In this document: positions 1 through 7,543 of the stretch, piece after piece
Layout: each line of letters begins with the position of its first letter
Position numbering within the stretch: position 1 is the first letter of the stretch
Source of the DNA: Nocardia abscessus
GTDB taxonomy: Bacteria > Actinomycetota > Actinomycetes > Mycobacteriales > Mycobacteriaceae
NCBI RefSeq assembly: GCF_015477775.1
Contig: NZ_JADLQO010000003.1
Coordinates: 124,001-188,000, forward strand
DNA: 64,000 nt
Direction: 5' to 3'
Notes under the pieces: generated by a model
The model's input: only the letters and a program-made list of their open reading frames with translations
Told to the model about the DNA's origin: nothing
Databases searched by the model: none
Position numbers and translations under genes: made by a program

Positions 1-230
1 ACCACGATCCGCCGACCCGGTACCACGAGCTCGACCGGACCCGCACCGAATTCACGCCGCAACTGCCGGACGCGTTCGATCGCCCGGGAATCGGCCCCGG
101 TGCGTTCGAGCAGGCCCAGCACCGGCCGACGCCGCGCGATGACGCCCGAGGCGACCGAGGCGAATCCGAGATCCGCCAGTGCCGCCACCGCGGGCACTCC
201 CAACAGTCGGTGTTCGCGGTTGTCTGCCAT
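1..230 (-). CDS. probable cytochrome P450, N-terminal fragment
   Basis: Only the first 76 codons are present; the gene continues past the left edge. The ATG at 230-228 follows a GGAGGAGG ribosome-binding site. The visible part has a short helical start, a basic A-R-R-R-P stretch, then an R-Q-L-R-R segment running into FGAGPVELVVPGRRIVV. That last pattern resembles the first beta-strand region of actinobacterial cytochromes P450. The haem-binding Cys and the I-helix lie outside the window, so the family call rests on the N-terminus alone. If correct, it is a haem monooxygenase of unknown substrate. Confidence 0.55.
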   Translation of the reverse strand, partial: MADNREHRLLGVPAVAALADLGFASVASGVIARRRPVLGLLERTGADSRAIERVRQLRREFGAGPVELVVPGRRIV

Positions 231-347
231 ACGGCCTCCTCCCGGTGCGCTCAGGTCGACACGGTGCCGACGACCGGGCACATACCCGGCGACGCTGGGT
301 CGAAACCGCGGCGGGGTCTGCGCTGCAGCGATAGGGGGCCGTGGAGC

Positions 348-719
348 TCAGCTCGGTGACTGGGTCTCGTCCACCGCGAGTGCTGCCTCGACGGAGTCGA
401 ACACCGTGAGCAGCCGGTCCAGCGCGGTCACCTCGATCGGCCTGCGCGCCGCGTCGCTCGGGACGACGCGCAAGCCACCGGAGCCGGTGGCCTCCGAGGC
501 CGCCAGCAGGACGCTGAGACCGGCGGAGCCGAGGAATCCGACGTTCGACATGTCCACCACGACCGCGGCGGGCGCGTCGCGCAGCGCTTCATCGAGCGCC
601 GACTGCAAGTGTGGCGCGGATGCCATGTCGATCTCGCCGTGCACGGTGACGACCACCGTGTCCGCCGCCGACCGCACCTGGACCTCCAGCGCCCTGGGCG
701 CGCTTTCGGAACTCACCAT
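348..719 (-). CDS. STAS-domain anti-sigma-factor antagonist
   Basis: A 123-residue protein made almost entirely of one STAS domain, the fold of SpoIIAA/RsbV antagonists. These bind an anti-sigma kinase and so free a stress sigma factor. The strand-helix core VVVTVHGEIDMASA is followed by the phosphorylation-loop region VVVDMSNVGFLGSAGLSVLL, where the usual D-S-[ST]-G is G-S-A-G and the Ser is kept. The ATG at 719-717 has a GGGAGG site upstream; a longer reading to 821 lacks support. No partner kinase or sigma factor is in the window. The neighbouring TerD and holin-like genes would suit a general stress regulon. Confidence 0.85.
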   Translation of the reverse strand: MVSSESAPRALEVQVRSAADTVVVTVHGEIDMASAPHLQSALDEALRDAPAAVVVDMSNVGFLGSAGLSVLLAASEATGSGGLRVVPSDAARRPIEVTALDRLLTVFDSVEAALAVDETQSPS

Positions 720-945
720 CCACCTCCCGTGCCGGCGAGGCGTCCTCGGCAGTTCGCCACGTCGACCTCCGCTCCGGTTCGCGTCTCTTGCGCACTCGGG
801 CAGGGCGCAGAGAGCAAGCATTCCGCGGCCAACTTACCCCATCGAGCGGCCCTCCGATCACACCGAGTGCCGCGTCCCGTCTCGGCCCAGGTCGTATCGC
901 ACGTCCGGAGCGTGCGTCGCCCGCGCTGGTTAGTAACTCACCACC

Positions 946-985
946 CCGGGTAGTCGCTGGGCAGGAGGTGTGACATGCCCAAGGA
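946..985 (+). repeat. leader element, copy 1, with GGGTA-type -10
   Basis: A 40-nt stretch ending inside the first codons of the 975 gene matches the complement of 2571-2610 at 36 of 40 positions. It contains GGGTAG (948-953), like the -10 of SigB/SigF-type stress promoters, and the AGGAGG ribosome-binding site. A possible -35, GGTTAG, begins about 20 nt upstream. The two copies head two genes of the same stress-like group. Confidence 0.6.
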
Positions 986-1304
986 ATGGAGCTCCAAGGA
1001 AGAGCGGCAGTACGAGCACGTCAAGGATTCGGCGAAGAGCCGGGGCGCGAGCACAGGGCGTGCGAAGGAGATCGCCGCGCGCACGGTGAACAAGAATCGT
1101 GCCCAAGAGGGGAAGACGAAGACCGCGAGCCGCAGCTCGACCCGGGACAAGTCGCCCCAACAGCGTGGCGGCCAGCGGTCCGGTAGCAGCGGGCCGAAGG
1201 GGCCGACCCGCGATCAGCTGTACAACGAGGCGAAGCGCCGCAATATCAAAGGTCGCTCCACCATGTCGAAGAGCGAGCTGGCGAAGGCGCTGGGTCGCGA
1301 CTGA
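975..1304 (+). CDS. small basic Rho_N-domain protein (plasmid stabilisation protein-like)
   Basis: A 109-residue, very basic and Ser/Lys/Arg-rich protein. Residues 1-45 match the actinobacterial family usually labelled plasmid stabilisation protein (starts MPKEWSSKEERQYEHVKDSA). The centre is a disordered Ser/Gly/Gln linker. The last 35 residues look like a Rho termination-factor N-terminal (SAP-like) helix pair (DQLYNEAKRRNIKGRSTMSK), which suggests nucleic-acid binding. An AGGAGG site lies just upstream and the promoter has a GGGTA -10. The plasmid label is historical; a stress-induced DNA- or RNA-binding role is my inference. Confidence 0.75.
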   Translation: MPKEWSSKEERQYEHVKDSAKSRGASTGRAKEIAARTVNKNRAQEGKTKTASRSSTRDKSPQQRGGQRSGSSGPKGPTRDQLYNEAKRRNIKGRSTMSKSELAKALGRD

Positions 1305-1314
1305 ACCCGCCGAC

Positions 1315-1355
1315 GAGTGGCCCCGCCCGCGAATCGATGCTGGGCGGGGCCACTC
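1315..1355 (+). terminator. hairpin terminator after the Rho_N-domain gene
   Basis: A perfect 14-bp stem (GAGTGGCCCCGCCC at 1315-1328 with its complement at 1342-1355) and a 13-nt loop, 11 nt after the stop codon at 1304. No T-tract follows, as is common in high-GC actinobacteria. Confidence 0.75.
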
Positions 1356-1501
1356 GGCGTACGGGGGTTGATACGCGCGAACCCCTTCCGGGTGCCCCGA
1401 CCGTGGCACGCGACCGCCGCCGTGAATCCGGAACAGTATCCGAAATCTACGGCGGCGGAAGCGATTTCAAGCGGGCGAGGAACCGCCCACACACGGTGGC
1501 G

Positions 1502-1759
1502 CTATTCGGGCCAAGTGCCGGTGAGCGATTGGTAGCCGGTTGCGCCCGCACGATCGATCGCGGCCTTGACCAGACCGAAAACGGCGCCCTGCAATGCCGC
1601 GGCGAACAGCACCTCGCGCCAGGAATGATCCCGCGCGGTCGACGTGGGGGCCTGCTTCTCACCCGTGATCTGCGCCCACACCCTGGTGAACACGGCGTTC
1701 GCAGCGAGGCCGCCGAGCACGCTGATCACCAAGCCGAGCGGTTTGTAGAGCGTCTTCAT
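1502..1759 (-). CDS. DUF4235 small membrane protein
   Basis: An 85-residue protein starting MKTLYKPLGLVISVLGGLA, with an N-terminal transmembrane segment, a polar middle (TGEKQAPT) and a second hydrophobic stretch (EVLFAAALQGAVFGLVKAAI). This is the pattern of the actinobacterial DUF4235 family, whose function is unknown. Its ATG overlaps the stop of the upstream DUF3618 gene (ATGA, 1759-1756), so the two are translationally coupled. A start eight codons earlier is possible but would lengthen the overlap. Confidence 0.8.
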   Translation of the reverse strand: MKTLYKPLGLVISVLGGLAANAVFTRVWAQITGEKQAPTSTARDHSWREVLFAAALQGAVFGLVKAAIDRAGATGYQSLTGTWPE

Positions 1760-2151
1760 CGCCGCCTCCGTACGATCTGCCACACCAGCGCCGCCAGCAC
1801 CGCCGCGCCGAGGGTCGCCGGGATGGGGTGAGCGCGCAGCGCGCCACCGGCCTGCCTGCCACGCGCGGTGACCGGCTCCGGTGTCGCCGCCGCCACCCGG
1901 TGGGCGAGGCCCGCGGCGCCCGTCCGGGCCTGCCGGGCTTTGTCCGCCACAGCCAGCGCCGCCTCGGACGCCGCGTGTTGCGTCGCCTCGACGGCGTCGT
2001 GCGCCTTCTCCTTGCTGCGCGCGGGTACGTCGAGCTTGTGGCCGAGCTGTTCGACCGTCCTGCCGAGTTCCGCTCTGGTCTGATCGCGGTCGCGCCGCAG
2101 AGCCGCTACGTCGTCGGTGGGCTGCCCGGCCTCCGGTCGGCTGTCACTCAT
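1756..2151 (-). CDS. DUF3618 membrane-anchored protein
   Basis: A 131-residue protein. The first 70 residues are charged and helical, with the DUF3618 signature (DRDQTRAELGRTVEQLGHKL) and a likely coiled-coil. The C-terminus has one transmembrane helix (IPATLGAAVLAALVWQIV) ending in four arginines. Both ends overlap neighbours by 4 nt (ATGA at 2151-2148 and 1759-1756), so holin-like protein, DUF3618 and DUF4235 form one coupled operon. This trio is common in actinobacteria and thought to act at the membrane; no activity is known. Confidence 0.85.
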   Translation of the reverse strand: MSDSRPEAGQPTDDVAALRRDRDQTRAELGRTVEQLGHKLDVPARSKEKAHDAVEATQHAASEAALAVADKARQARTGAAGLAHRVAAATPEPVTARGRQAGGALRAHPIPATLGAAVLAALVWQIVRRRR

Positions 2152-2564
2152 CCCCGCCTCCTGTCCTTGATCACCTCGATGTCCTCGCGCACGCCCTCGA
2201 CCGCCTCCTGTGGTATCGGTGGGTTCGCGTGCTCCACGCTCTTCTTCCCGAACAGTCCGAGGATCGCCGCGACCACCAGCAGAGCGCCCGCGACGATCAG
2301 CGCGGCCGCCCAGCCGGGCAGGACCTCGGCGAGGCCGAGTACCGCCGCGGCGATCAACGCCGCCCCGCCGTAGAACGCCAGCAGCGCCGCGACACCCGCC
2401 AGGCCCGCTCCACGGCCGAACTGTTTGCTCTTCTGCCGCATCTCGATGCGAGCGAGCTGGAGTTCGTCGCGGATGAGCCGGGACACCTGGGCTGTGGCGT
2501 CCTCGACCAGTTCGGTGACCGACCGGGAGTTCGCCGGCGGGCGAGTCTGTGTCGTCTCGGTCAT
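2148..2564 (-). CDS. phage-holin-family (superfamily III) membrane protein
   Basis: A 138-residue protein. An amphipathic helix (SVTELVEDATAQVSRLIRDE) is followed by two closely spaced transmembrane helices (about residues 53-78 and 83-105) and a charged tail. This matches the actinobacterial phage-holin-family proteins (DUF1469 / Phage_holin_3_6). Despite the name there is no prophage here, and such proteins are usually chromosomal membrane or stress proteins. The ATG follows AGGAGG and overlaps the stop of a six-codon remnant reading frame (2581-2561). It is the first gene of the coupled holin-DUF3618-DUF4235 operon. Confidence 0.8.
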   Translation of the reverse strand: MTETTQTRPPANSRSVTELVEDATAQVSRLIRDELQLARIEMRQKSKQFGRGAGLAGVAALLAFYGGAALIAAAVLGLAEVLPGWAAALIVAGALLVVAAILGLFGKKSVEHANPPIPQEAVEGVREDIEVIKDRRRG

Positions 2565-2570
2565 GAGACC

Positions 2571-2610
2571 TCCTTCGGCATATCACACCTCCTGCACCGC
2601 GACTACCCGG
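2571..2610 (-). repeat. leader element, copy 2, with vestigial MPKE start
   Basis: The minus-strand copy of the 946-985 element, 36 of 40 bases identical. It keeps the GGGTAG hexamer, the AGGAGG site and even the first four codons (M-P-K-E) of the 975 gene. The frame then stops after six codons, its TGA overlapping the holin-family ATG. It looks like a duplicated promoter/leader re-used in front of another gene. Confidence 0.6.
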
Positions 2611-2738
2611 ATGTCCGGATTCCAATCGGGCACCGCCGCTCGCCGCCCGGCGGCGGTATCCGAGGCGGGGGACAGGACCGCCGCGAGACCAGGGATCGCG
2701 GTCCACCTCGAAGTCGATGGGGCGCAACCGAAGTCGCG

Positions 2739-3293
2739 TCAGGAGCGGGCGAGGTAGTCGCCGAGCTGCGGAATCGCCTCGACCGGGTGACGCGCCTGCA
2801 GGCCCGCGCCGACGCCGTCGAAGTGCCAGGCGCCGTCGGCGCGGCGCACCCGACCGAGCACCAGGCCGGTGTGCGAACCGCTGCCGGTCAGGTCGTACCG
2901 GGCGAGCTGGCTACGGCCCACCGTGTCGATCACTCGGCAGTAGGCGTTCGCGATCCGATCGAAAGTCCGGCCCGTGTAGGAGGTGACCAGGAACAGGACT
3001 GTCGTGACTTCCGTGGCGAGCCGGGACAGATCGACGCTGATGATCTCGTCATCGCCCGCGCCCTCTCCGGTGACGCTGTCCCCGTGCAGACGCACCGACC
3101 CGTCCGTCGAACTGAGCTGCTCGTGATAGACGACGTCAACGAGCCGGTCCACGGCGAAGAGCAGGGCGGCGACGTTGAGGTCGGTCTCTTCGCGGCGGCC
3201 GAACAGGCGCGGGCGGGCGGCCGGATCCCAGCCGAGGGCCACGGTGACATGCGCGAGCGGTATACCGCCCTGATCGCGAAGTTCGGTGAACAC
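2739..3293 (-). CDS. TerD-family protein
   Basis: A 184-residue TerD-domain protein, the calcium-binding fold of the tellurium/stress-resistance (ter) genes. Visible marks are VALGWDP near the start, an acidic calcium-site loop (HGDSVTGEGAGDDEIISVDL) and a C-terminus with strands YDLTGSG and GLVLGRVRR. I chose the GTG at 3293-3291 because GAGGAG lies 6 nt upstream and the domain starts there; the long upstream extension in frame looks non-coding. No other ter genes are adjacent. It runs with the holin-like operon after a 174-bp gap. Confidence 0.85.
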   Translation of the reverse strand: MFTELRDQGGIPLAHVTVALGWDPAARPRLFGRREETDLNVAALLFAVDRLVDVVYHEQLSSTDGSVRLHGDSVTGEGAGDDEIISVDLSRLATEVTTVLFLVTSYTGRTFDRIANAYCRVIDTVGRSQLARYDLTGSGSHTGLVLGRVRRADGAWHFDGVGAGLQARHPVEAIPQLGDYLARS

Positions 3294-3562
3294 GGTGTTC
3301 TCCTCTGCGCTGGAGAGCGGACAGGCAAACGGACGGGTGCTCCGCCGGGCGGAGTGCGGCGGGTACGTTCGGCCGGCCGGCCGAGACGATCGGGACGATC
3401 CGGCGGACGAGCAGCGTACCCGTGCGGTGGCGGAATATGGCGGGAATCCAATCCGCGGGGCGGTGCGCCGCGAAGTCAAGGCATGCGGGTTGGCATGCGC
3501 GCGCGACCGGTCGGTGGTGTGCACTCAGGGTTCCCGGTCCGTCCGGCCGAAGGTGGCCGGTC

Positions 3563-4300
3563 ATGACCGACACCGAGTACCGCCGCGCGGATCTGCTCGA
3601 CCTGGCGTACCCCTACGCGATGGACGCGGTGGCCGAGATCGAGCGCAGGCGCATCGAAAACCACCTCGCCGGGGCCGATTCCGGAACAGTCGCGGCGTTC
3701 GCGGCCGCGGTGCACGGGATCCGGGAGACGCTGGCGGCGCTGAGCGCGGCCGAAGCGGTGAATCCACCGCCCACGCTGGAGTCGAAGATCCTCCGGGCGA
3801 TCGACGACTCGGGTCCGCCGACGCGACGCCGTGGCCGTGATCTCCGGCCGATGTTTCGGCGACGTCGCCTGGTCCGCCTGGCGGTGGCCGCCGCGGTGGT
3901 GATCGGCGCCGGTGCGGGCACGGTGGTGGTGGCCGAGCGGATCTCCGGGTCCCATGCCACGCCGATCACGGCCGAGCAGATCCTGGGGCAACCGGATTCC
4001 CGGACCCGGGTGGTCGAACTGCCGATCGGGGGCACCCTGCGGGTGAGCGCCTCGGACCGGCTCGCGGCCGGTGCGGTGATCTTCGACGCGGTGCCCGCGC
4101 CGCCGCCCGGACACGCCTACCAGCTCTGGGTGGTGTCCTCCGCGGGTACCGCGCGCTCGGCCGGTGTGCTGACCACGGTGCCACCGAGCGTGGTGGCGAT
4201 CGGGCTCGACCGGGCTGATGTCGTCGCCGTCACGATCGAACCCGCGAACGGATCCCCCCGACCGACCTCGCCGCTGATAGCGTCCGTCTCGCTCAGCTGA
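3563..4300 (+). CDS. RskA-like anti-sigma factor
   Basis: A 245-residue protein with RskA architecture. The N-terminus (DLLDLAYPYAMDAVAEIERR) is the typical anti-sigma K N-terminal helix set that would bind a sigma factor in the cytoplasm. One transmembrane helix follows (about residues 107-125, LVRLAVAAAVVIGAGAGTVV), and then an extracytoplasmic RskA C-terminal domain (HAYQLWVVSSAGTARSAGVL). Such proteins release an ECF sigma factor after regulated proteolysis. No sigma-factor gene lies next to it; the divergent neighbour is TerD. It therefore appears to be an orphan, or its sigma factor lies elsewhere. Confidence 0.85.
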   Translation: MTDTEYRRADLLDLAYPYAMDAVAEIERRRIENHLAGADSGTVAAFAAAVHGIRETLAALSAAEAVNPPPTLESKILRAIDDSGPPTRRRGRDLRPMFRRRRLVRLAVAAAVVIGAGAGTVVVAERISGSHATPITAEQILGQPDSRTRVVELPIGGTLRVSASDRLAAGAVIFDAVPAPPPGHAYQLWVVSSAGTARSAGVLTTVPPSVVAIGLDRADVVAVTIEPANGSPRPTSPLIASVSLS

Positions 4301-4324
4301 GCGGCTCCCGGTGCCACGCCCCGG

Positions 4325-5428
4325 CTACTCGCAGCCCTCGAGGGTCGCGCGCGCCACTTCCTCGACGACATCATCGATCGAGTCGCGCACCCGCAACGCC
4401 GCCACCTGCCGATACGCGCCGTTCCCGCGTGCGAGCAGGCGAGCGAACGCCTCGTCGACGAAGCGGCGGTCACCGGCCTCCTCGAGCGCGGGCGCGATAT
4501 ATTCGATCAGCCGGTTCAGCAAGGTGCGAACCGGCGCCACATTGCCGTCGAGGGGGTCGACACCGTCTCCGGCCAGTCCCGAACGCGCCGCCTTCCAGTA
4601 CGCCGCCCGCAGCACTTCGACGGGCACCATCGGCGCGACCTGCCCGGCCGCCACCGACTTGCGCGCCATGACCACGATGGCGCGAACCAGCGCCGCCAAG
4701 AGCGCGGTTTCCTCGACCGTCGCCGGGATGTCGCTCACCCGCACCTCGACGGTCGGGAACGAGACCGATGGCCGGACATCCCAGTAGACCATCTGCTTGT
4801 CCAAGATGCTGCCGCTGTTGAGCATCATCGCGACCATGGCCTCGTAGTCCCGCGCGGACTCGAAGTACGGCGGCGGCCCCGCGCTGGGCCAGCGCCGCCA
4901 CAGGATGCTGCGCCAACTGGCGAATCCGGTCTCGGTGCCGCGGTAGATCGCCGAATTCGCGGTCATGGCGAGCAGTTGCGGCAGCCAGGGCCGCAGGTGG
5001 TTGCTGACCTGGATCGCGGTTTCGGTGTCGGGGATGCCGACGTGCACGTGGCAGCCCGACAACCCCTGCTCGTGGGCGAGCATGCCGAAGTTCTCGGCGA
5101 TGCGCTGGTAGCGCGGGGTGTCGGTGACCGGGAAGTCGTGCGGGACGGTCGGCGGGATGCCGACGGCGAGCAGGCGTGCGTCGTTGCGCTGGGCGCAGAT
5201 GGCGATGCCGCGGCGCGATTCGCGCAATTGCCGGTGCAGTGCGGCGATGTCGGTGTGGACCGCGGTGCTGGCCTCCACTTGGCAGCGAGTGAGTTCGAGT
5301 TGCAGGTCGATGCCGAATTCCTCGGCCGTGCGCGCCACCTCGACATTGCGCGCCAGCGGTTCGCCGGTACCTGGGTCGACGAGCAGGAATTCCTCTTCCA
5401 CGCCCACGGTCAGGCGGCCATCGTCCAT
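4325..5428 (-). CDS. carboxylate-amine ligase, YbdK/glutamate-cysteine ligase type 2
   Basis: A 367-residue, full-length member of the GCS2 family. The opening LTVGVEEEFLLVDP carries the metal/ATP-binding acidic triad. The central SGCHVHVGIPD, the N-S-A-I-Y-R-G segment and the SFPTVEVRVSD strand are all typical. The family joins the gamma-carboxyl of glutamate to an amine such as cysteine by ATP-dependent ligation. Actinobacteria carry several paralogues, including EgtA of ergothioneine synthesis, and this one is closer to YbdK in length. No other thiol-synthesis genes are nearby, so the substrate is open. The ATG at 5428 sits directly before the conserved start. Confidence 0.85.
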   Translation of the reverse strand: MDDGRLTVGVEEEFLLVDPGTGEPLARNVEVARTAEEFGIDLQLELTRCQVEASTAVHTDIAALHRQLRESRRGIAICAQRNDARLLAVGIPPTVPHDFPVTDTPRYQRIAENFGMLAHEQGLSGCHVHVGIPDTETAIQVSNHLRPWLPQLLAMTANSAIYRGTETGFASWRSILWRRWPSAGPPPYFESARDYEAMVAMMLNSGSILDKQMVYWDVRPSVSFPTVEVRVSDIPATVEETALLAALVRAIVVMARKSVAAGQVAPMVPVEVLRAAYWKAARSGLAGDGVDPLDGNVAPVRTLLNRLIEYIAPALEEAGDRRFVDEAFARLLARGNGAYRQVAALRVRDSIDDVVEEVARATLEGCE

Positions 5429-5575
5429 GCTGGTCGCAATACCCAGGGGCGGGTCGGCTAGTCAGCTGCCGGGGGGCCGGGTCCCGGTCGGATGCGTCCG
5501 CGTTCCGCGCCGGTTTGAACGGTGGGGAGACGGCAACGCGAACCACAAGGGGGCCGTACGGAGAGGAGTTGTCGC

Positions 5576-5911
5576 ATGTCTCGGATCGCTCTGCGTCTCG
5601 CCGTGACCGGGGGCTGCGCCGTACTTGTGGCCGCTGCCGGTGCGGGACTTGCCACAGCGGGACCGACGTTGTCCCCGGACACGCAAGAGGAGGGCACCAT
5701 CGCGGTGGGCAGCCAGCCGCCGTCGGAGAGTTGGAACTGCGCGCTGATCGGCTCGGCCGAGCAGGCCGGTCCACGGGTGGACCTGGCCCGCGACGGGGAG
5801 AGTCGCGGTGGTTTCGCAGCCGGCAGCACCGTGGCCGCGACCTGCGTCGGGCCGCAGTGGCCGGTGGTGGCCATGACCACCGGCGTCACCTCGCTCGACG
5901 ACGCGGACTGA
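5576..5911 (+). CDS. small secreted protein of unknown function
   Basis: A 111-residue protein with a Sec signal peptide: basic MSRIALR, a hydrophobic core (LAVTGGCAVLVAAAGAGLA), and a likely cut at ATA-GP. The mature part is about 80 residues, has two cysteines (N-C-A-L-I and A-T-C-V-G) that could form a disulfide, and is acidic at the end. The ATG follows a GGAGAGGAG site. It matches no family I recognise; small secreted proteins of this style are common in Nocardia. Confidence 0.75.
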   Translation: MSRIALRLAVTGGCAVLVAAAGAGLATAGPTLSPDTQEEGTIAVGSQPPSESWNCALIGSAEQAGPRVDLARDGESRGGFAAGSTVAATCVGPQWPVVAMTTGVTSLDDAD

Positions 5912-5992
5912 CCTCCCTTCCCCGAACCTGCGCCTCCCACGGGCGGTGCTGCGGAAACCGCCCGAGGCGTACGAGCTCGATAGGCTCGCCCC

Positions 5993-6943
5993 ATGCGGAT
6001 CGTCGTCCTCGGCTCGGGCATCTCGGGTCTGTCCACCGCGGCCGAATTGCTCCGTGGCAGGCACGAGGTGATCGTCGTCAGCGCCGAGCCGATCACGGCG
6101 ACGACGTCTTTCCTGGCCGCGGCGGTCTGGTTTCCGACCGCCGCGGGCCCAGCCGAGCGTGTCCGGGCCTGGAGCGAGACGACTTTCGAGCATTTGGCCG
6201 GGCTGGCCGCCGCCGGTGCGCCGGGCGTACGCATGTGTGCCTCCATGGCGCTGTATCGCGACGAGCCCGCGATTCCCCCGTGGGCGCGGTCGGTGCGCTC
6301 GTTCCGGTCGGCCGACCGGAACGAACTGCCCCCCGGCTATGGGTTCGGATTCCGTTTCGAAGTCCCCCTCGTGGAGATGCCGACCTACTTGCCGTTCCTC
6401 AGCGCCCAAGTGGACGCCGCGGGCGCGCGACGCGTGCTGCGCACCGTGGCGCGCCTCGGCGATCTCGCCGATCTCGCACCGGACGTCGTGGTCAACTGCG
6501 CCGGTCTGCGGGCCGCCGAACTCGTCGGCGATCCGGAGGTGTATCCGATCCGCGGCCAGATCGTGCGGGTGGCGAATCCGGGACTGTCGGTGTCGGTCCG
6601 CGACGAGGCGCATCCGCTCGGCCGCGCCTATGTCCATCCGCGCGCGAACGACTGTGTCCTAGGCGGTTCCCTGGACACCGGGGAGTGGGACACGACGCCG
6701 GATCCCGACCTCACCCGGTCGATTCTGCGGCGCTGCCGTGAGCTGGCGCCCGCGCTCGCCGACAGCGAAGTCCTGGGAACCGTGGTCGGGCTGCGCCCTG
6801 GTCGCCGTGCGGTCCGGGTGGAACTCGACACCACCGCGCTGCCCGGGATACCCGTCGTCCACAACTACGGTCACGGCGGCTCCGGGATCACCATCGGGCA
6901 CGGATGCGCGCTGGAGAGCGCCGCTCTCGTCGCAACGCTCTGA
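5993..6943 (+). CDS. FAD-dependent D-amino-acid oxidase
   Basis: A 316-residue flavoprotein of the D-amino-acid/D-aspartate oxidase family, which deaminates D-amino acids to 2-oxo acids with H2O2 release. It begins with the dinucleotide motif VVLGSGISGLSTAAELL and has the family's AAVWFP loop, the VVNCAGLRAAEL segment, the YPIRGQIVRV strand and the C-terminal VVHNYGHGGSGIT signature. TAGGCT at 5981-5986 is 6 nt before the ATG, so the transcript may be leaderless. It stands alone, between a secreted protein and a convergent regulator fragment. Confidence 0.9.
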   Translation: MRIVVLGSGISGLSTAAELLRGRHEVIVVSAEPITATTSFLAAAVWFPTAAGPAERVRAWSETTFEHLAGLAAAGAPGVRMCASMALYRDEPAIPPWARSVRSFRSADRNELPPGYGFGFRFEVPLVEMPTYLPFLSAQVDAAGARRVLRTVARLGDLADLAPDVVVNCAGLRAAELVGDPEVYPIRGQIVRVANPGLSVSVRDEAHPLGRAYVHPRANDCVLGGSLDTGEWDTTPDPDLTRSILRRCRELAPALADSEVLGTVVGLRPGRRAVRVELDTTALPGIPVVHNYGHGGSGITIGHGCALESAALVATL

Positions 6944-6957
6944 GCGGCCGAAGCGGA

Positions 6958-7335
6958 TCAGCTTGCGTAGCTGCGCGCCACCACGGAGTTCAGCGCCTCC
7001 AGGAATTCGCTGAGGACGCCGGGCTCGACCCGGTCACGCGGTGCGCGGCGTTCCGGCGAATCGGTCGCGGGCGCCGCGAGGCCTGCGTCGACACTGTCGC
7101 GCAGGACGGCGTGCACGGCTTCGATCGGGATGCCCGCCTGCGCGCACCGGGTGGCCGCGTGCTCGAACCGGCCCAGAGCCAGACTTCCCGCGGCCTCCGC
7201 CGCGTCGACCAGGACCAGCGCCAACTCCAACCCCATTCGGATCAGCGCGTCGGGGCCCTTGCGATCGGTGCCACGATCGAATCTCGCGGACATCTCGGCG
7301 ATGCTGCGATCATCTTCGTGCGGGCCGATATTCAT
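6958..7335 (-). CDS. stand-alone homologue of the PucR-regulator N-terminal domain
   Basis: A 125-residue protein. Its centre (ALIRMGLELALVLVDAAEAA, then AGIPIEAVHAVLRDSVDAGL) and its end (EALNSVVARSYAS) align with residues about 60-150 of the divergent PucR-type regulator (EGIPIDTIHHAVHEGFKLGF and later TVSRAYVTEL). It lacks the central and helix-turn-helix domains. The ATG at 7335-7333 follows GGGAGGG. It may act as a dimerisation partner or dominant modulator of the neighbour, or be a partial duplicate; both are inference. The two genes share a 208-bp promoter region. Confidence 0.7.
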   Translation of the reverse strand: MNIGPHEDDRSIAEMSARFDRGTDRKGPDALIRMGLELALVLVDAAEAAGSLALGRFEHAATRCAQAGIPIEAVHAVLRDSVDAGLAAPATDSPERRAPRDRVEPGVLSEFLEALNSVVARSYAS

Positions 7336-7385
7336 GGCCCTCCCTCCGCCCGGCGACCCTGCTGCCTCCGACGTTACGACGGGGA

Positions 7386-7429
7386 TCGAAAGTTTTCGAC
7401 CGCGCGAATACGACTTGTGAGGCTTCACA
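7386..7429. promoter_or_regulatory. two candidate operator palindromes, PucR-type divergent promoter
   Basis: TCGAAA-GT-TTTCGA at 7386-7399 and TGTGA-GGCT-TCACA at 7416-7429 lie 30 bp apart centre to centre in the region shared by the two divergent genes. Both are exact but short, so they are candidates only. Confidence 0.4.
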
Positions 7430-7543
7430 GCCGGGAGCCGTCCGCATGGGGCGGTGTCCCCAACCGCGGGCTCGCCCCTCGGCACGTCGATCCGGTCAAG
7501 TTACCGTTGAGTACTTTCCGCGATCGGGGAGGGAAGGAGTCAC

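Noticed and set aside
2148..2564. Prophage remnant suggested by the holin-family gene
   Set aside because: No other phage gene is nearby and the gene belongs to a chromosomal DUF3618/DUF4235 operon common in actinobacteria.
1881..3566. A 561-codon plus-strand frame across the DUF3618, holin and TerD genes
   Set aside because: It runs antisense to three well-supported genes and has only Arg/Pro/Gly-rich composition.
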